Shown here one piece after another: positions 22,889-33,203 of a DNA stretch of 64,000 bases. This DNA comes from Chlamydomonas reinhardtii (taxonomy: Eukaryota > Chlorophyta > Chlorophyceae > Chlamydomonadales > Chlamydomonadaceae). The position numbers and the translations under genes were made by a program. How positions within the stretch are numbered: position 1 is the stretch's first letter; every line of letters starts with the position of its first letter. The DNA lies in the NCBI RefSeq assembly GCF_000002595.2, contig NC_057013.1, forward strand, positions 3,804,929 to 3,868,928. The letters run 5' to 3'. Below the pieces are notes generated by a model. It had not been told where the DNA came from and searched no databases. It saw nothing but the letters and a program-made list of their open reading frames with translations.

Positions 22889-24122
22889 ATGTCACATGAG
22901 GAAGCTACCGCCACTGCGACGCGTGCATTTACCCACCAGCTCCAGGAGGTCAAAGTGTCGCCGCAGGTAGGCTTTCATTTTTGCAAAAACGAGCTCCGCC
23001 TGCAATGTCCAATGTCCGTGCCACATCTGTCCATGGAGTCTGCAGCTATCAGCCTCAAGGGTACTCACTGGGTTGAGGCTAGGGGAGTACGCTGGAAGAA
23101 ACAGCACCACAGCACCAACAGACTCAATCATAGCAATAACCTCGGAGTTCTTGTGGACCTTGCAGTTGTCCATAATGACAACAGACCTGGGCCCAGGAAA
23201 CGGACGCAGGTTGGGGATCTGCGAATTAAGGCCGGGTCAGGCTAGGGTGTGAGGACGCTAGTACTCACGACGCACCAGGCAGCGCTGGATGAAGTCCTTC
23301 ATGCGCTCAATGTTGATGGACCCAGGCACGATGTACCAGTCACGCACGCCGCTGGCCGTTACGATTGGAAGCACGGAATGGCGCGGTCCCTTGGACCGTG
23401 GGGTGGTCGACTTCGTGCGCACACCCCGCTGTGCACGACCCCACGGCCGCAGGAAGTTTCGGTGATTCTGCGCATCGAATAGCCCTCAGTGGCATGTGTA
23501 TCATGCAAAACTTATCAAGCGGGACTCACCACAGCGCTTTCGTCTAGCCAAATGAACTGGTCGAGCCGAAAGTGGGACCCCCGAACGTAGCGGATAAACT
23601 GATTCTGGTGAGATATGTTAGCCTCCCGAAATCGTGTAGTAAGCTGCGAAAGTAAAATCGTGACAAAGTGTGCAAGTTCATTGTCACGCGACATGCATGC
23701 ACCTTCTTGCGAGAGAGGCCGAGCTCCTTACACGCTCGACTGACGCCACAAGGATTCACACAGACCCCCAGAACGTTGGTCAGGATAGCAGCAGCCTCGT
23801 CCAGGTAGAGAGTCTCAACTTCGGCAAAGAGGGCTTGAAGTGACTCGAGAGCAGAAGTGTTAAATTTACGTGTCCTATACTTCAATCCTTTGTTGCAGTT
23901 TGGCTTGATAACACCAAGGAGTTGATAACGCTTGAAACAGCGATAAATAGTGGACTCGGAAACCCGCGAACGCAGCTGCTCTTTGACCTTCTTTGTGGAC
24001 AAATTCCGGCACTTGTAGGTGATAATCCGCGAGTACGTATCAAAAGGAAAAGTCTTTGGCATCTTCCTTGTGGGCAGGGTCTGAGGCCCGAGGGCCTTTG
24101 ACCGGACCGGGACGGTCTGCAT
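22889..24122 (-). CDS. Tc1/mariner (IS630 superfamily) DD34E transposase, apparently intact
   Basis: Five exons on the minus strand, 24122-23703, 23643-23530, 23467-23276, 23218-23069 and 22999-22889, join in phase to 328 residues, close to the usual size of about 340. The N-terminus has helix-turn-helix-type sequence (STKKVKEQLRSRVSESTIYR and GVSRACKELGLSRKK). The catalytic core shows the first Asp in FIWLDESAV, then NHRNFLRPWGRAQRGVR, the second Asp in VVIMDNCKVHKN, and LPAYSPSLNP spliced to AELVFAKMKAYLR, which supplies the Glu. There are 34 residues between the second Asp and that Glu, hence DD34E. The last intron falls between NP and AE of the usual LNPxE motif. No stops or frameshifts are seen, so it could be functional. 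Confidence 0.88.
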
Positions 24123-24320
24123 GGGCTGCTGTCGGGCTGCTGCTCGCCCTTACCGCGTTTCATAAAACGCACGTTTCACATAGTGGCTTGCTGATTGATA
24201 AATAAGTCAGAACAACAGTTCTTCGTCACGACGCTAAAATCAGACATCGAACTCGACAAAGCGGCGGCATATTACACATATACGCAGGCGACATACACAA
24301 TTACATAGGCGAGGACGAAA
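24123..24320. other. 5' flank of the Tc1/mariner transposase gene
   Basis: AT-richer leader or promoter sequence between the transposase start and the tandem array. No terminal inverted repeat specific to the transposase alone was seen here. Confidence 0.35.
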
Positions 24321-27279
24321 TGCTCTGCACCTGGACGGCGGGGGAGGGGCTCACAGCCGCTGCTCAACCCGGCTGTGCAGCTGGTGAGCTGGGCGCACGG
24401 GGGCTGGGTGCGTGGGAGAGGACAAGCATACCGCCCACCCTGCTGCACGCTCGCGCTTGCCACTCGCTGCCGCTTCCCCTGACACCCGCCCCCCACCTGC
24501 GGCGCCCTCGCAGGCTCTGCACCTGGCGGACGGCTGGAGCGCTGGTGGACTGCTGGAGTGCTGGAGGATGATGGATGGCGGGGGAGGGGCTCACAGCCGC
24601 TGCTCAACCCGGCTGTGCAGCTGGTGAGCTGGGCGCACGGGGGCTGGGTGCGTGGGAGAGGACAAGCATACCGCCAGCCCCCCGCCCTGCTGCACGCTCG
24701 CGCTTGCCACTCGCTGCCGCTTCCCCTGACACCCGCCCCCCACCTGCGGCGCCCTCGCAGGCTCTGCACCTGGCGGACGGCTGGAGCGCTGGTGGACTGC
24801 TGGAGTGCTGGAGGATGATGGACGGCGGGGGAGGGGCTCACAGCCGCTGCTCAACCCGGCTGTGCAGCTGGTGAGCTGGGCGCACGGGGGCTGGGTGCGC
24901 ATGGGGGCTGGGTGCGTGGGAGAGGACAAGCATACCGCCAGCCCCCCGCCCTGCTGCACGCTCGCGCGTGCCACTCGCTGCCGCTTCCCCTGACACCCGC
25001 CCCCCACCTGCGGCGCCCTCGCAGGCTCTGCACCTGGCGGACGGCTGGAGCGCTGGTGGACTGCTGGAGTGCTGGAGGATGATGGACGGCGGGGGAGGGG
25101 CTCACAGCCGCTGCTCAACCCGGCTGTGCAGCTGGTGAGCTGGGCGCACGGGGGCTGGGTGCGCATGGGGGCTGGGTGCGTGGGAGAGGACAAGCATACC
25201 GCCAGCCCCCCGCCCTGCTGCACGCTCGCGCGTGCCACTCGCTGCCGCTTCCCCTGACACCCGCCCCCCACCTGCGGCGCCCTCGCAGGCTCTGCACCTG
25301 GCGGACGGCTGGAGCGCTGGTGGACTGCTGGAGTGCTGGAGGATGATGGACGGCGGGGGAGGGGCTCACAGCCGCTGCTCAACCCGGCTGTGCAGCTGGT
25401 GAGCTGGGCGCACGGGGGCTGGGTGCGTGGGAGAGGACAAGCATACCGCCAGCCCCCCGCCCTGCTGCATGCTCGCGCTTGCCACTCGCTGCCGCTTCCC
25501 CTGACACCCGCCCCCCACCTGCGGCGCCCTCGCAGGCTCTGCACCTGGCGGACGGCTGGAGCGCTGGTGGACTGCTGGAGTGCTGGAGGATGATGGACGG
25601 CGGGGGAGGGGCTCACAGCCGCTGCTCAACCCGGCTGTGCAGCTGGTGAGCTGGGCGCACGGGGGCTGGGTGCGTGGGAGAGGACAAGCATACCGCCAGC
25701 CCCCCGCCCTGCTGCACGCTCGCGCGTGCCACTCGCTGCCGCTTCCCCTGACACCCGCCCCCCACCTGCGGCGCCCTCGCAGGCTCTGCACCTGGCGGAC
25801 GGCTGGAGCGCTGGTGGACTGCTGGAGTGCTGGAGGATGATGGACGGCGGGGGAGGGGCTCACAGCCGCTGCTCAACCCGGCTGTGCAGCTGGTGAGCTG
25901 GGCGCACGGGGGCTGGGTGCGTGGGAGAGGACAAGCATACCGCCAGCCCCCCGCCCTGCTGCATGCTCGCGCTTGCCACTCGCTGCCGCTTCCCCTGACA
26001 CCCGCCCCCCACCTGCGGCGCCCTCGCAGGCTCTGCACCTGGCGGACAGCTGGAGCGCTGGTGGACTGCTGGAGTGCTGGAGGATGATGGACGGCGGGGG
26101 AGGGGCTCACAGCCGCTGCTCAACCCGGCTGTGCAGCTGGTGAGCTGGGCGCACGGGGGCTGGGTGCGTGGGAGAGGACAAGCATACCGCCAGCCCCCCG
26201 CCCTGCTGCACGCTCGCGCGTGCCACTCGCTGCCGCTTCCCCTGACACCCGCCCCCCACCTGCGGCGCCCTCGCAGGCTCTGCACCTGGCGGACGGCTGG
26301 AGCGCTGGTGGACTGCTGGAGTGCTGGAGGATGATGGACGGCGGGGGAGGGGCTCACAGCCGCTGCTCAACCCGGCTGTGCAGCTGGTGAGCTGGGCGCA
26401 CGGGGGCTGGGTGCGTGGGAGAGGACAAGCATACCGCCCGCCCTGCTGCACGCTCGCGCTTGCCACTCGCTGCCGCTTCCCCTGACACCCGCCCCCCACC
26501 TGCGGCGCCCTCGCAGGCTCTGCACCTGGCGGACAGCTGGAGCGCTGGTGGACTGCTGGAGTGCTGGAGGATGATGGACGGCGGGGGAGGGGCTCACAGC
26601 CGCTGCTCAACCCGGCTGTGCAGCTGGTGAGCTGGGCGCACGGGGGCTGGGTGCGTGGGAGAGGACAAGCATACCGCCAGCCCCCCGCCCTGCTGCACGC
26701 TCGCGCGTGCCACTCGCTGCCGCTTCCCCTGACACCCGCCCCCCACCTGCGGCGCCCTCGCAGGCTCTGCACCTGGCGGACGGCTGGAGCGCTGGTGGAC
26801 TGCTGGAGTGCTGGAGGATGATGGACGGCGGGGGAGGGGCTCACAGCCGCTGCTCAACCCGGCTGTGCAGCTGGTGAGCTGGGCGCACGGGGGCTGGGTG
26901 CGTGGGAGAGGACAAGCATACCGCCCGCCCTGCTGCACGCTCGCGCTTGCCACTCGCTGCCGCTTCCCCTGACACCCGCCCCCCACCTGCGGCGCCCTCG
27001 CAGGCTCTGCACCTGGCGGACAGCTGGAGCGCTGGTGGACTGCTGGAGTGCTGGAGGATGATGGACGGCGGGGGAGGGGCTCACAGCCGCTGCTCAACCC
27101 GGCTGTGCAGCTGGTGAGCTGGGCGCACGGGGGCTGGGTGCGTGGGAGAGGACAAGCATACCGCCAGCCCCCCGCCCTGCTGCACGCTCGCGCGTGCCAC
27201 TCGCTGCCGCTTCCCCTGACACCCGCCCCCCACCTGCGGCGCCCTCGCAGGCTCTGCACCTGGCGGACGGCTGGAGCGC
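24321..27279. repeat. minisatellite array, 11 full units of 240/247/264 bp plus partial ends
   Basis: The phrase starting CTGGAGGATGATGGACGG recurs at 24558, 24805, 25069, 25333, 25580, 25827, 26074, 26321, 26561, 26808 and 27048. Spacings are mostly 247 bp. The 264-bp units carry an extra 17-bp GGGTGCGCATG-type piece and the 240-bp units lack 7 bp (AGCCCCC). Units are almost identical. Lengths are not multiples of three, so the many open frames across the array are not one protein. Each unit contains a pyrimidine tract ending in CTCGCAG and, 110 bp later, CAGCTG|GTGAGC, so it resembles an exon between splice sites. Confidence 0.93.
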
Positions 27280-28096
27280 GGGAGGTTGATGGCTGAAGGG
27301 GTGCCGCGGACAAACGTCGCCCAGTGGACATTTTATCAAGGCCTGGCCGATGTCAAAGCAGGCCCCTCCCACCGGTGGTAGAGGCTAAACACTTATAGCA
27401 GCACCACAGACGTGCCATGGCAGAGCAATCGTGATGTTTATTGCTAGCCTGGAGCTCGCGACGGCGTCTTGCATTCACATTCACTAACAAACACTTCGCC
27501 AATCGGTGGTAGGACCAAGGCATGGGATGAAAGGGACATGCCCCAGTGGTGACAGCTGAAATCCCGAACCCAGAAAGCCTTGACACGACAATTCGACTGC
27601 TGACACGCAGTCCTCAAGCTCCGGGCGCCCGACAGACACATATGATAGCACCAGACAGACACATGCGACGCCACACTGTGTGTGCCGCATCAGTGCAGGC
27701 GATTTGTAAAAGGACGACAAAGGCTCACCATGCACCCTGATTCCTGTCCAGCCACACCATACAACAGCCAACAGCTTAATGGTTTTTGGCTTCCACCGGG
27801 GCCGGATCCACATTCAGCCAAGCATTCAGCGTATAGATTGCCGTGATTGATGACGCCAGCCGGCTGCAGGTGGTGCAGGTCAAGGTGTGTCCGTCCGGCA
27901 CCAGGGTTGCGTAGTTCGTAGTACTACGTACTGTACGCTGCACTCGCCGGCTATTACGTGGGAAAATACGTTGTGCTGTGGAAACCAGCTGGGTGGGCCG
28001 TGGCAGCGCCGTGGCGGGCGAGGGGCGCGAGGGCTGCTGTCCGTCCAAGTTCGCGAACCATACATCACAACAGAGCTGGTTGTTGGTATATTATAG
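27280..28096. other. non-coding flank right of the array
   Basis: No gene is supported. A phrase GGCGTCTTGCATT plus CATTCAC near 27466 is also present near 8045, suggesting a degraded dispersed repeat. Confidence 0.35.
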
Positions 28097-28141
28097 CATA
28101 TGTCGCAATGTTGTATGTCGCAATTCACATGTTGACATGTC
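28097..28141. repeat. 45-bp inverted repeat, right copy
   Basis: This is a perfect reverse complement of 18766-18810. A second GACATGTC follows at 28150, and then the 3' flank of DDI1. Confidence 0.8.
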
Positions 28142-28450
28142 AAACCGGGACATGTCAAAAAATCTGCAAACCGCTATATCTTTCGTCGTCTTGTGTCTCT
28201 TGATGCAATATAGTATCGCCCACACATGTGTCATTGTTAGCCAGGCGAGCCTGGCTCAAACGCCAGCTGCTCAAGCACCGAGGCGACGCCCCGTCTGTTA
28301 CCGCAGACGCCCCTGCCACCGCCCCATACAGACTAGGCATCCAGACAGCGTCCGGCCCGTGCCGACTCGTGCAAGAGCCCTTCCATACGTAAGAATCGCC
28401 ACCTTGGCCCCGCGCTTGTTCTGCCACGTACACCACGCAGTTAGCTCTGC
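28142..28450 (-). other. 3' flank of DDI1
   Basis: No coding frame is supported. It should contain the 3' UTR of DDI1, but no clear TTACA signal was spotted. Confidence 0.35.
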
Positions 28451-31400
28451 TCAGCTCATGTCAAACATGAAGCTGGCGGCCATGTCCACATTGCCGCCAG
28501 CGGCTTGGAGCGCCTGCAAGACACAGAAACGAGGACAGCGTGACCAGGTGCCGGCAGTCTGTCCTGGGGTGGGATTCGCACGGAGCTGCGTTCGTAAGGT
28601 GCGCGTGACTCAATGGAGCTCAGCCGGAGCGCAGCGACTCAGACGTGGTGCCCGCACCTGGACAGCAGTGTTCCGGTCCGCCCCCAGCGCCATCAGCTGT
28701 GCAATCTTGCCCTCCATCTCCGCACCCGCGCCGCCCGCAGCTGGCGCCGGTGCCGTGGCCAGGGCAGGCGCTGGTGCCGGCGCCGGGGCTGGCGCGGGAG
28801 CGGGCGTGGGTGTGGGGGCGGTGGCAGTGGCGGGTGCCGCAGCAGGGGCCGGTGCCGCGGTGTTGGCGGGCGCGCGACCGCCGTCCGTGTCCATCCGGTT
28901 ACGAGCCGCCGCCTCGTCTGAACAATGCACCCAATTCATTGCGGATGCAGCTCAGCCAGCAGGTCGAGCCATTCGCATGTGCGTGCGCAGTGTCCCCACA
29001 ACCGAGTGCATATGCAACCTGCTCCGTCGCGTCAAAAGCGCGCCCGGCCCACCTGCGTCCATGCGGCGGTTGGCCTCCGCCTCGCTGACGTCCTCCACGT
29101 GCTCCGAGAAGTCCTTAGGGATCTGGCTCTCCTGCAGGAACGGCAGCTCCACACCACACGAGCCGATGCGCAGCACATTTTTCACCTGCGGGGGAAGGGG
29201 GCGACAACGCGGGAGCGGTTTCACAATGGTCTTTAGGCTCTTCGCCACGCAAACGCAAACGTAGACCTCCCGGTTGCTGTGCTCGCCAGTCTCTTGTACG
29301 AATCGTGCAAGAGGCCTTAGGCCCCAGCCCCACGCCTCGACCCCCCCCTCTACACTCTCCAGGGCCTCACCAGGTCGATGCAGCACTGGTGGCGACGCAG
29401 CATGTCCAGTCCGAAGATGAACTGCGGTCCGGTCTTCTGCTCCAGCACGGTGATGGACGTGGTCACCACCTGGTCCCCCACCTTCATCTTGGCCTGCAGG
29501 CGGGCATGCGAGAGAGCAAGCGACTGAAAATGCAATGTAACGACGGATGCCCAGCAGAACGCTACTAAACCTATCCATGTGAGCCATCATGCATAACTGT
29601 CGCTTGCGTTCTCGCTAGCCACCGTGCCGCTACTTGACCCGCCGGTCCCGCAACACATTAGCACACCCACTCCTCCAATCCAAGCCATCAAGCGACCCGC
29701 CCTTTCCCCGGATCCACCCACCCACCTGGTGAATCTTGCCCAGGATCTTCGAGCTGCCCACGCCCACCGCCATGCCCTTGAAGCGCTCATCCAGCAGCCG
29801 CGTCAGATGGCACTTCTCAGCAAAGGGCGCGGTCATGATGGTCATCTGCGGCGCACAGCCGGCAATGAGGGCCGCAAAGCAGCATCGATCGGAGGTTGTC
29901 GGACAGACTGGCCGAACCACGGATGCGCGTAGGGCTCTTTATCCCTCGAGGCCCGAGTCGCCATTATGTGCCGGTGCTTGCTATGCTGGCAGGGCGGGCG
30001 GGCGGGAAGAGAAAAAAACAGACCACTACTACTAGCTCACGCAGGAAACACAATCGAAGCCACAGCTGTTTGACAAGCCGAGACCCACGATGCACAATAC
30101 CGCACCCATCACCCCACCCCCGCACCACGGGCACCCGCGCCCCAAAGCCTAGCTATAGCCGCCACCTCCTTCACAATCTACTTTAGGAGTTAAAGTCTAA
30201 GATGGCCCTTTGAGATACGCTGCAATCGTGTCAAAGCAGGCAAATGATGATTGTCAAAGCTGGCCTGCCCAGCGCCGCCGCGCCGAGCCAAACGCAGCCA
30301 CCTAGCAGCCCTTACAGGGCCGCCGCAGCTTGTCTGGCCCACCCTGGCCCACCTTGGCCCACAACCCTGCCCACAACGTCAGATGATCTCGCGCAGCAGC
30401 GAGCGGCCGTTGTTGCTGCTCAGCAGGTCGTCAACGTGCAGGTGGAGGTGGCTGCGACCGCTGGCGATGACGCTGTCCAGCGGCAGCACCGCGCAGGCGG
30501 CGCGCAGTGACTCGGAGTGGTCCCAGACCGCGCCCTGCCGCGGCTCCCAGGAGAACACCGAGGCGCTGTGCGTTGTGCCGTTTTCATCATCAGGGCACAG
30601 CAGCGAGTGCGCCGCACAGCCGACAGCGTCGAGCGCGGCCGGCAGCCCGGCCAGCAGCTCGCTGCGGCGCTGCACGCTCTCGCGGCGCAGGGCGTCAGCC
30701 GCGGCCGCAGGGCCCTGCCAGACCGGGGGTTGCTCGGTGGGCGGCAGCCAATCGGGCTGCTTGCGCTCGTAGTGCGGGTAGGGGCTGAAGCGGGCGGTCG
30801 CGGTCGGCGGTCGCGGTCGACGTTTTGGTGGTTGGGTCCCTTGGCAGATATAAAAGCTACGCAAAATTATAAAAGCATACAATAATGTTTGTATTATGTG
30901 TAGTAGGGCGCCTGCCCGACCCGAGCGGAGGAAGAAACGCGGAGGAAAACGCGCGACCGGCGGGGATGTCGCTCCCTCGCTCCAAACTCGCTTCCTCCCT
31001 CGCCCCGGCCGCTTTGGCTATCGTTTAAAAAATCTAATTTTCACCTGTGCACCACTGTCGATGAAGGCCTTGACGTGCACGCCGTTCACCTCCATGTCCA
31101 CGTACAGCATGTTAACTTGGATGAAGTTCTGCGGGCGCGAAAATTGAGGTGGTGGATGATTGCGGCCGAGGTCAGCAATGTTAACCTTTTACACGAGATT
31201 CGTAATTGATTACAAGTGCCCCAGTGCGGTCTCTCTCTTGCCTGGGCCCTGTTCCCCGCGCCCGCCCCCACCTCGGGGTTGTGCTCCATTGCTGCCTCGT
31301 AGTTCTCATCAATGTTCTTACGCCGGATCGCGTCCTCAATCTTGGCCTGCAGCAGCAAAAGCGATGGTAACGCCATCGTGACTTGTGTGCGGTGCGTCGT

Positions 31401-32743
31401 GCACTGAGCCTTGCGCCAGGTTTGCGCAACGCCATACAACATTTTGTGTGCCAAAATCATCATCCGACGGGCACCCACCCCAGCCCGTAGCCCCGCCCGC
31501 CGCAGCCCGCCACCCCAGCAGTACCTGCAGCTCGGGGTTGAACGGGTCCTCCTCCTGCATGTGGTACAGCCGCTCCAGCTCGTCATTGGCGTCTGTCTGG
31601 GCCCTGCGCACGGCAGCCGAACGAAAACGAAGCAGACTGAATCCTAGGTAGCATCATGACTCGCCGCACCACCGCTGGCCCCATCCTCCAAGCCCCGGTC
31701 CTCGTCTCCACTGTGTACTATTCGGCCCGCTCCGGCCCGCTCCGGCAGTGGCTCACGGCTCACCTGTGTGAGCGGCGCAGCTCCTCCTGCAGCCCCGCGA
31801 TGTCGTCACCCATGATGGCGTCATGGATTCGAGGGGCTTGCACACGCAGCTGCAGGCGCACAGCGGGGCGGGTTATAGGAGGCAAGGCACATCACAGGTA
31901 GGGAGCTGCAAGGGATGGACAGGTCCCAACATGCGCGTGCCTACCTAGTCCCAACCAGCTCCGTGGCCACGTCCTTCCTCCTACTTTTAAATCACCTTCA
32001 ATCCCCGTCCCATACCTGGTCCATCATGTTTGTGTCTGACTTGAACGCCTGGATGGCGGCCGCAGGGTTGACCAGGGTGCCGTCAGGGTTCCGCAGCATG
32101 GCAGCCTGCTGGGCGCTACCACCCGCGCCCGGCTGCTGCGCGCGGCCGCCGCCGCCACCCCCAAGCCCCTGCCGCCCCGGCGCGGCCTGCTGCGGCTGCA
32201 CCAGGATGAGCATGTCGCCCGGCTGGACGCCGGCGGTCGACGGCGTTTGGCTGCGGGCGGGCGGAAAGGCAAAGCAGGCGGAAAGTTGGCCGGTGCAGGA
32301 GCGCGGGTTGGGGCGGGCTGTACAGCTAACAACGGCCATACGGGATTAGGGTTTTCAAAGTGCCACATGTGGGCGTGCTATTGCTTGGCATGTGCCGCGC
32401 CGGCTAGGCTCTATGCTGGCAACCCTCGACCGCCAAGACTCACGTGTCTGTCAGCGGCTTGCCGTTGTGCAGCAGCACAAATGAGGTCGACGGAATTCCC
32501 GTCTCCGCTTCGCAAATCGCTTTCACGTCCGCGAAGCTCGTACTGCCGTCAATCTGTGTGTGTGTGTGTGAGGGGGGGGGCGTATTGATGGCAGGGCTGT
32601 CTGGATAGGCGACGCAAGAACTGAGCCCGTGTGCCAAAACCGTGACGAGACCCGCCCGGGCCCAGCCAACCTCTCCTCTCCTCGTAACACACCTCAACGG
32701 GAAAGACGTGCTCGCCATCTGGCGTGGTGATGGTAAGCTGCAT
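28451..32743 (-). CDS. DDI1: DDI1 ubiquitin-shuttle aspartic protease (UBL-RVP-UBA)
   Basis: DDI1 carries ubiquitylated clients to the proteasome and cleaves some of them with a dimeric aspartic protease of retropepsin fold; it is a host gene. Translation starts at 32743 ([17 protein letters not shown]). The UBL continues in exon 2 ([27 protein letters not shown]). A helical linker follows ([50 protein letters not shown]). The protease begins [17 protein letters not shown] with catalytic [10 protein letters not shown], then [29 protein letters not shown] and [17 protein letters not shown]. After an Ala/Pro linker a UBA domain closes the protein ([23 protein letters not shown], ending ASFMFDMS). 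Checked exon phases agree (32743-32693, 32553-32444, 32250-32016, 31849-31764). One intron of about 1.2 kb holds a separate coding-like frame at 30379-30882. Confidence 0.93.
30379..30882 (-). other. coding-like ORF inside a DDI1 intron, origin unknown
   Basis: A 167-codon minus-strand frame lies in the intron between the DSGA exon (ending about 31050) and the next protease exon (starting about 29848). It has protein-like sequence ([54 protein letters not shown]) and GC-rich third positions. It is flanked by AT-rich DNA near 30850-30900. It may be an alternative exon, a nested gene end or a captured gene fragment. I do not recognise it. Confidence 0.35.
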
Positions 32744-33203
32744 CGATAAAAAGGATTGAAGGGAGGGCTGGAGGAAGGGACAACCAAGACCTAGACGATC
32801 CCGCGTAAATTCGTTCTTTCAGTTCAGGGGCGTTGCTCCAATGGGTAGGACGTCTACGCTGTCCGCTGGGAGTATATTTGTTATTGACACTGGAGAAACC
32901 CGTTTCCCGCAAACCCGCAATGAGCTGAGGCCCCATTCAGCCATTCCAACGAGGCAGCTGCATTTGCTGTTCACACCGTCTGGCAATACTTCAACTAGGA
33001 TATTATACAGGTATACATTTGTACAGCGGCTTTCTGTCGTCTTAAACCTAAATCCGAGAAACAAAATTAAAGACTGTTGCGCTTGTCGCACTGCATCTGA
33101 AGCCGTTTGTGTCTCGTGTTTGCTAATATGAAAATGCTCTTGCTTTATTGACCCACACTGCTTCGCTCGCTCCAGTAGCTTGTCGCGGACCGCAGTGGTC
33201 TGA
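32744..33203. promoter_or_regulatory. shared divergent promoter of DDI1 and the SEC23-like gene
   Basis: A 460-bp gap, AT-richer than the coding flanks, separates the two opposed start codons. No specific element can be named. Confidence 0.5.

Larger units (their letters stand above)
18766..28141. mobile_element. candidate 9.4-kb composite element: RS-protein gene, Tc1/mariner transposase, minisatellite
   Basis: A 45-bp perfect inverted repeat stands at both ends (18766-18810 and 28097-28141). Weaker similarity continues inward (ATATAC then ACAAC near 18834-18846 and 28076-28090). Inside are the RS-domain gene (plus), the DD34E transposase (minus) and the 247-bp array. The two coding regions end only 6 bp apart, which leaves no room for a separate transposon end between them. 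No TA target duplication could be fixed by eye. Confidence 0.45.

Noticed and set aside
24321-27279. CRISPR-like array
   Set aside because: The whole unit repeats with no unique spacers, and the genome is eukaryotic nuclear.
24272-27331. Long open frames on both strands over the tandem array
   Set aside because: They arise from near-identical units whose length is not a multiple of three; the frame changes from unit to unit.
28613-28939. Gly/Ala-rich plus-strand frame over the DDI1 linker
   Set aside because: It is antisense to the Ala/Pro linker of DDI1.
28451-32743. Retroelement remnant suggested by the retropepsin-like DSGA motif
   Set aside because: The protease lies between UBL and UBA domains with conserved introns, as in host DDI1; no other retroelement parts are nearby.
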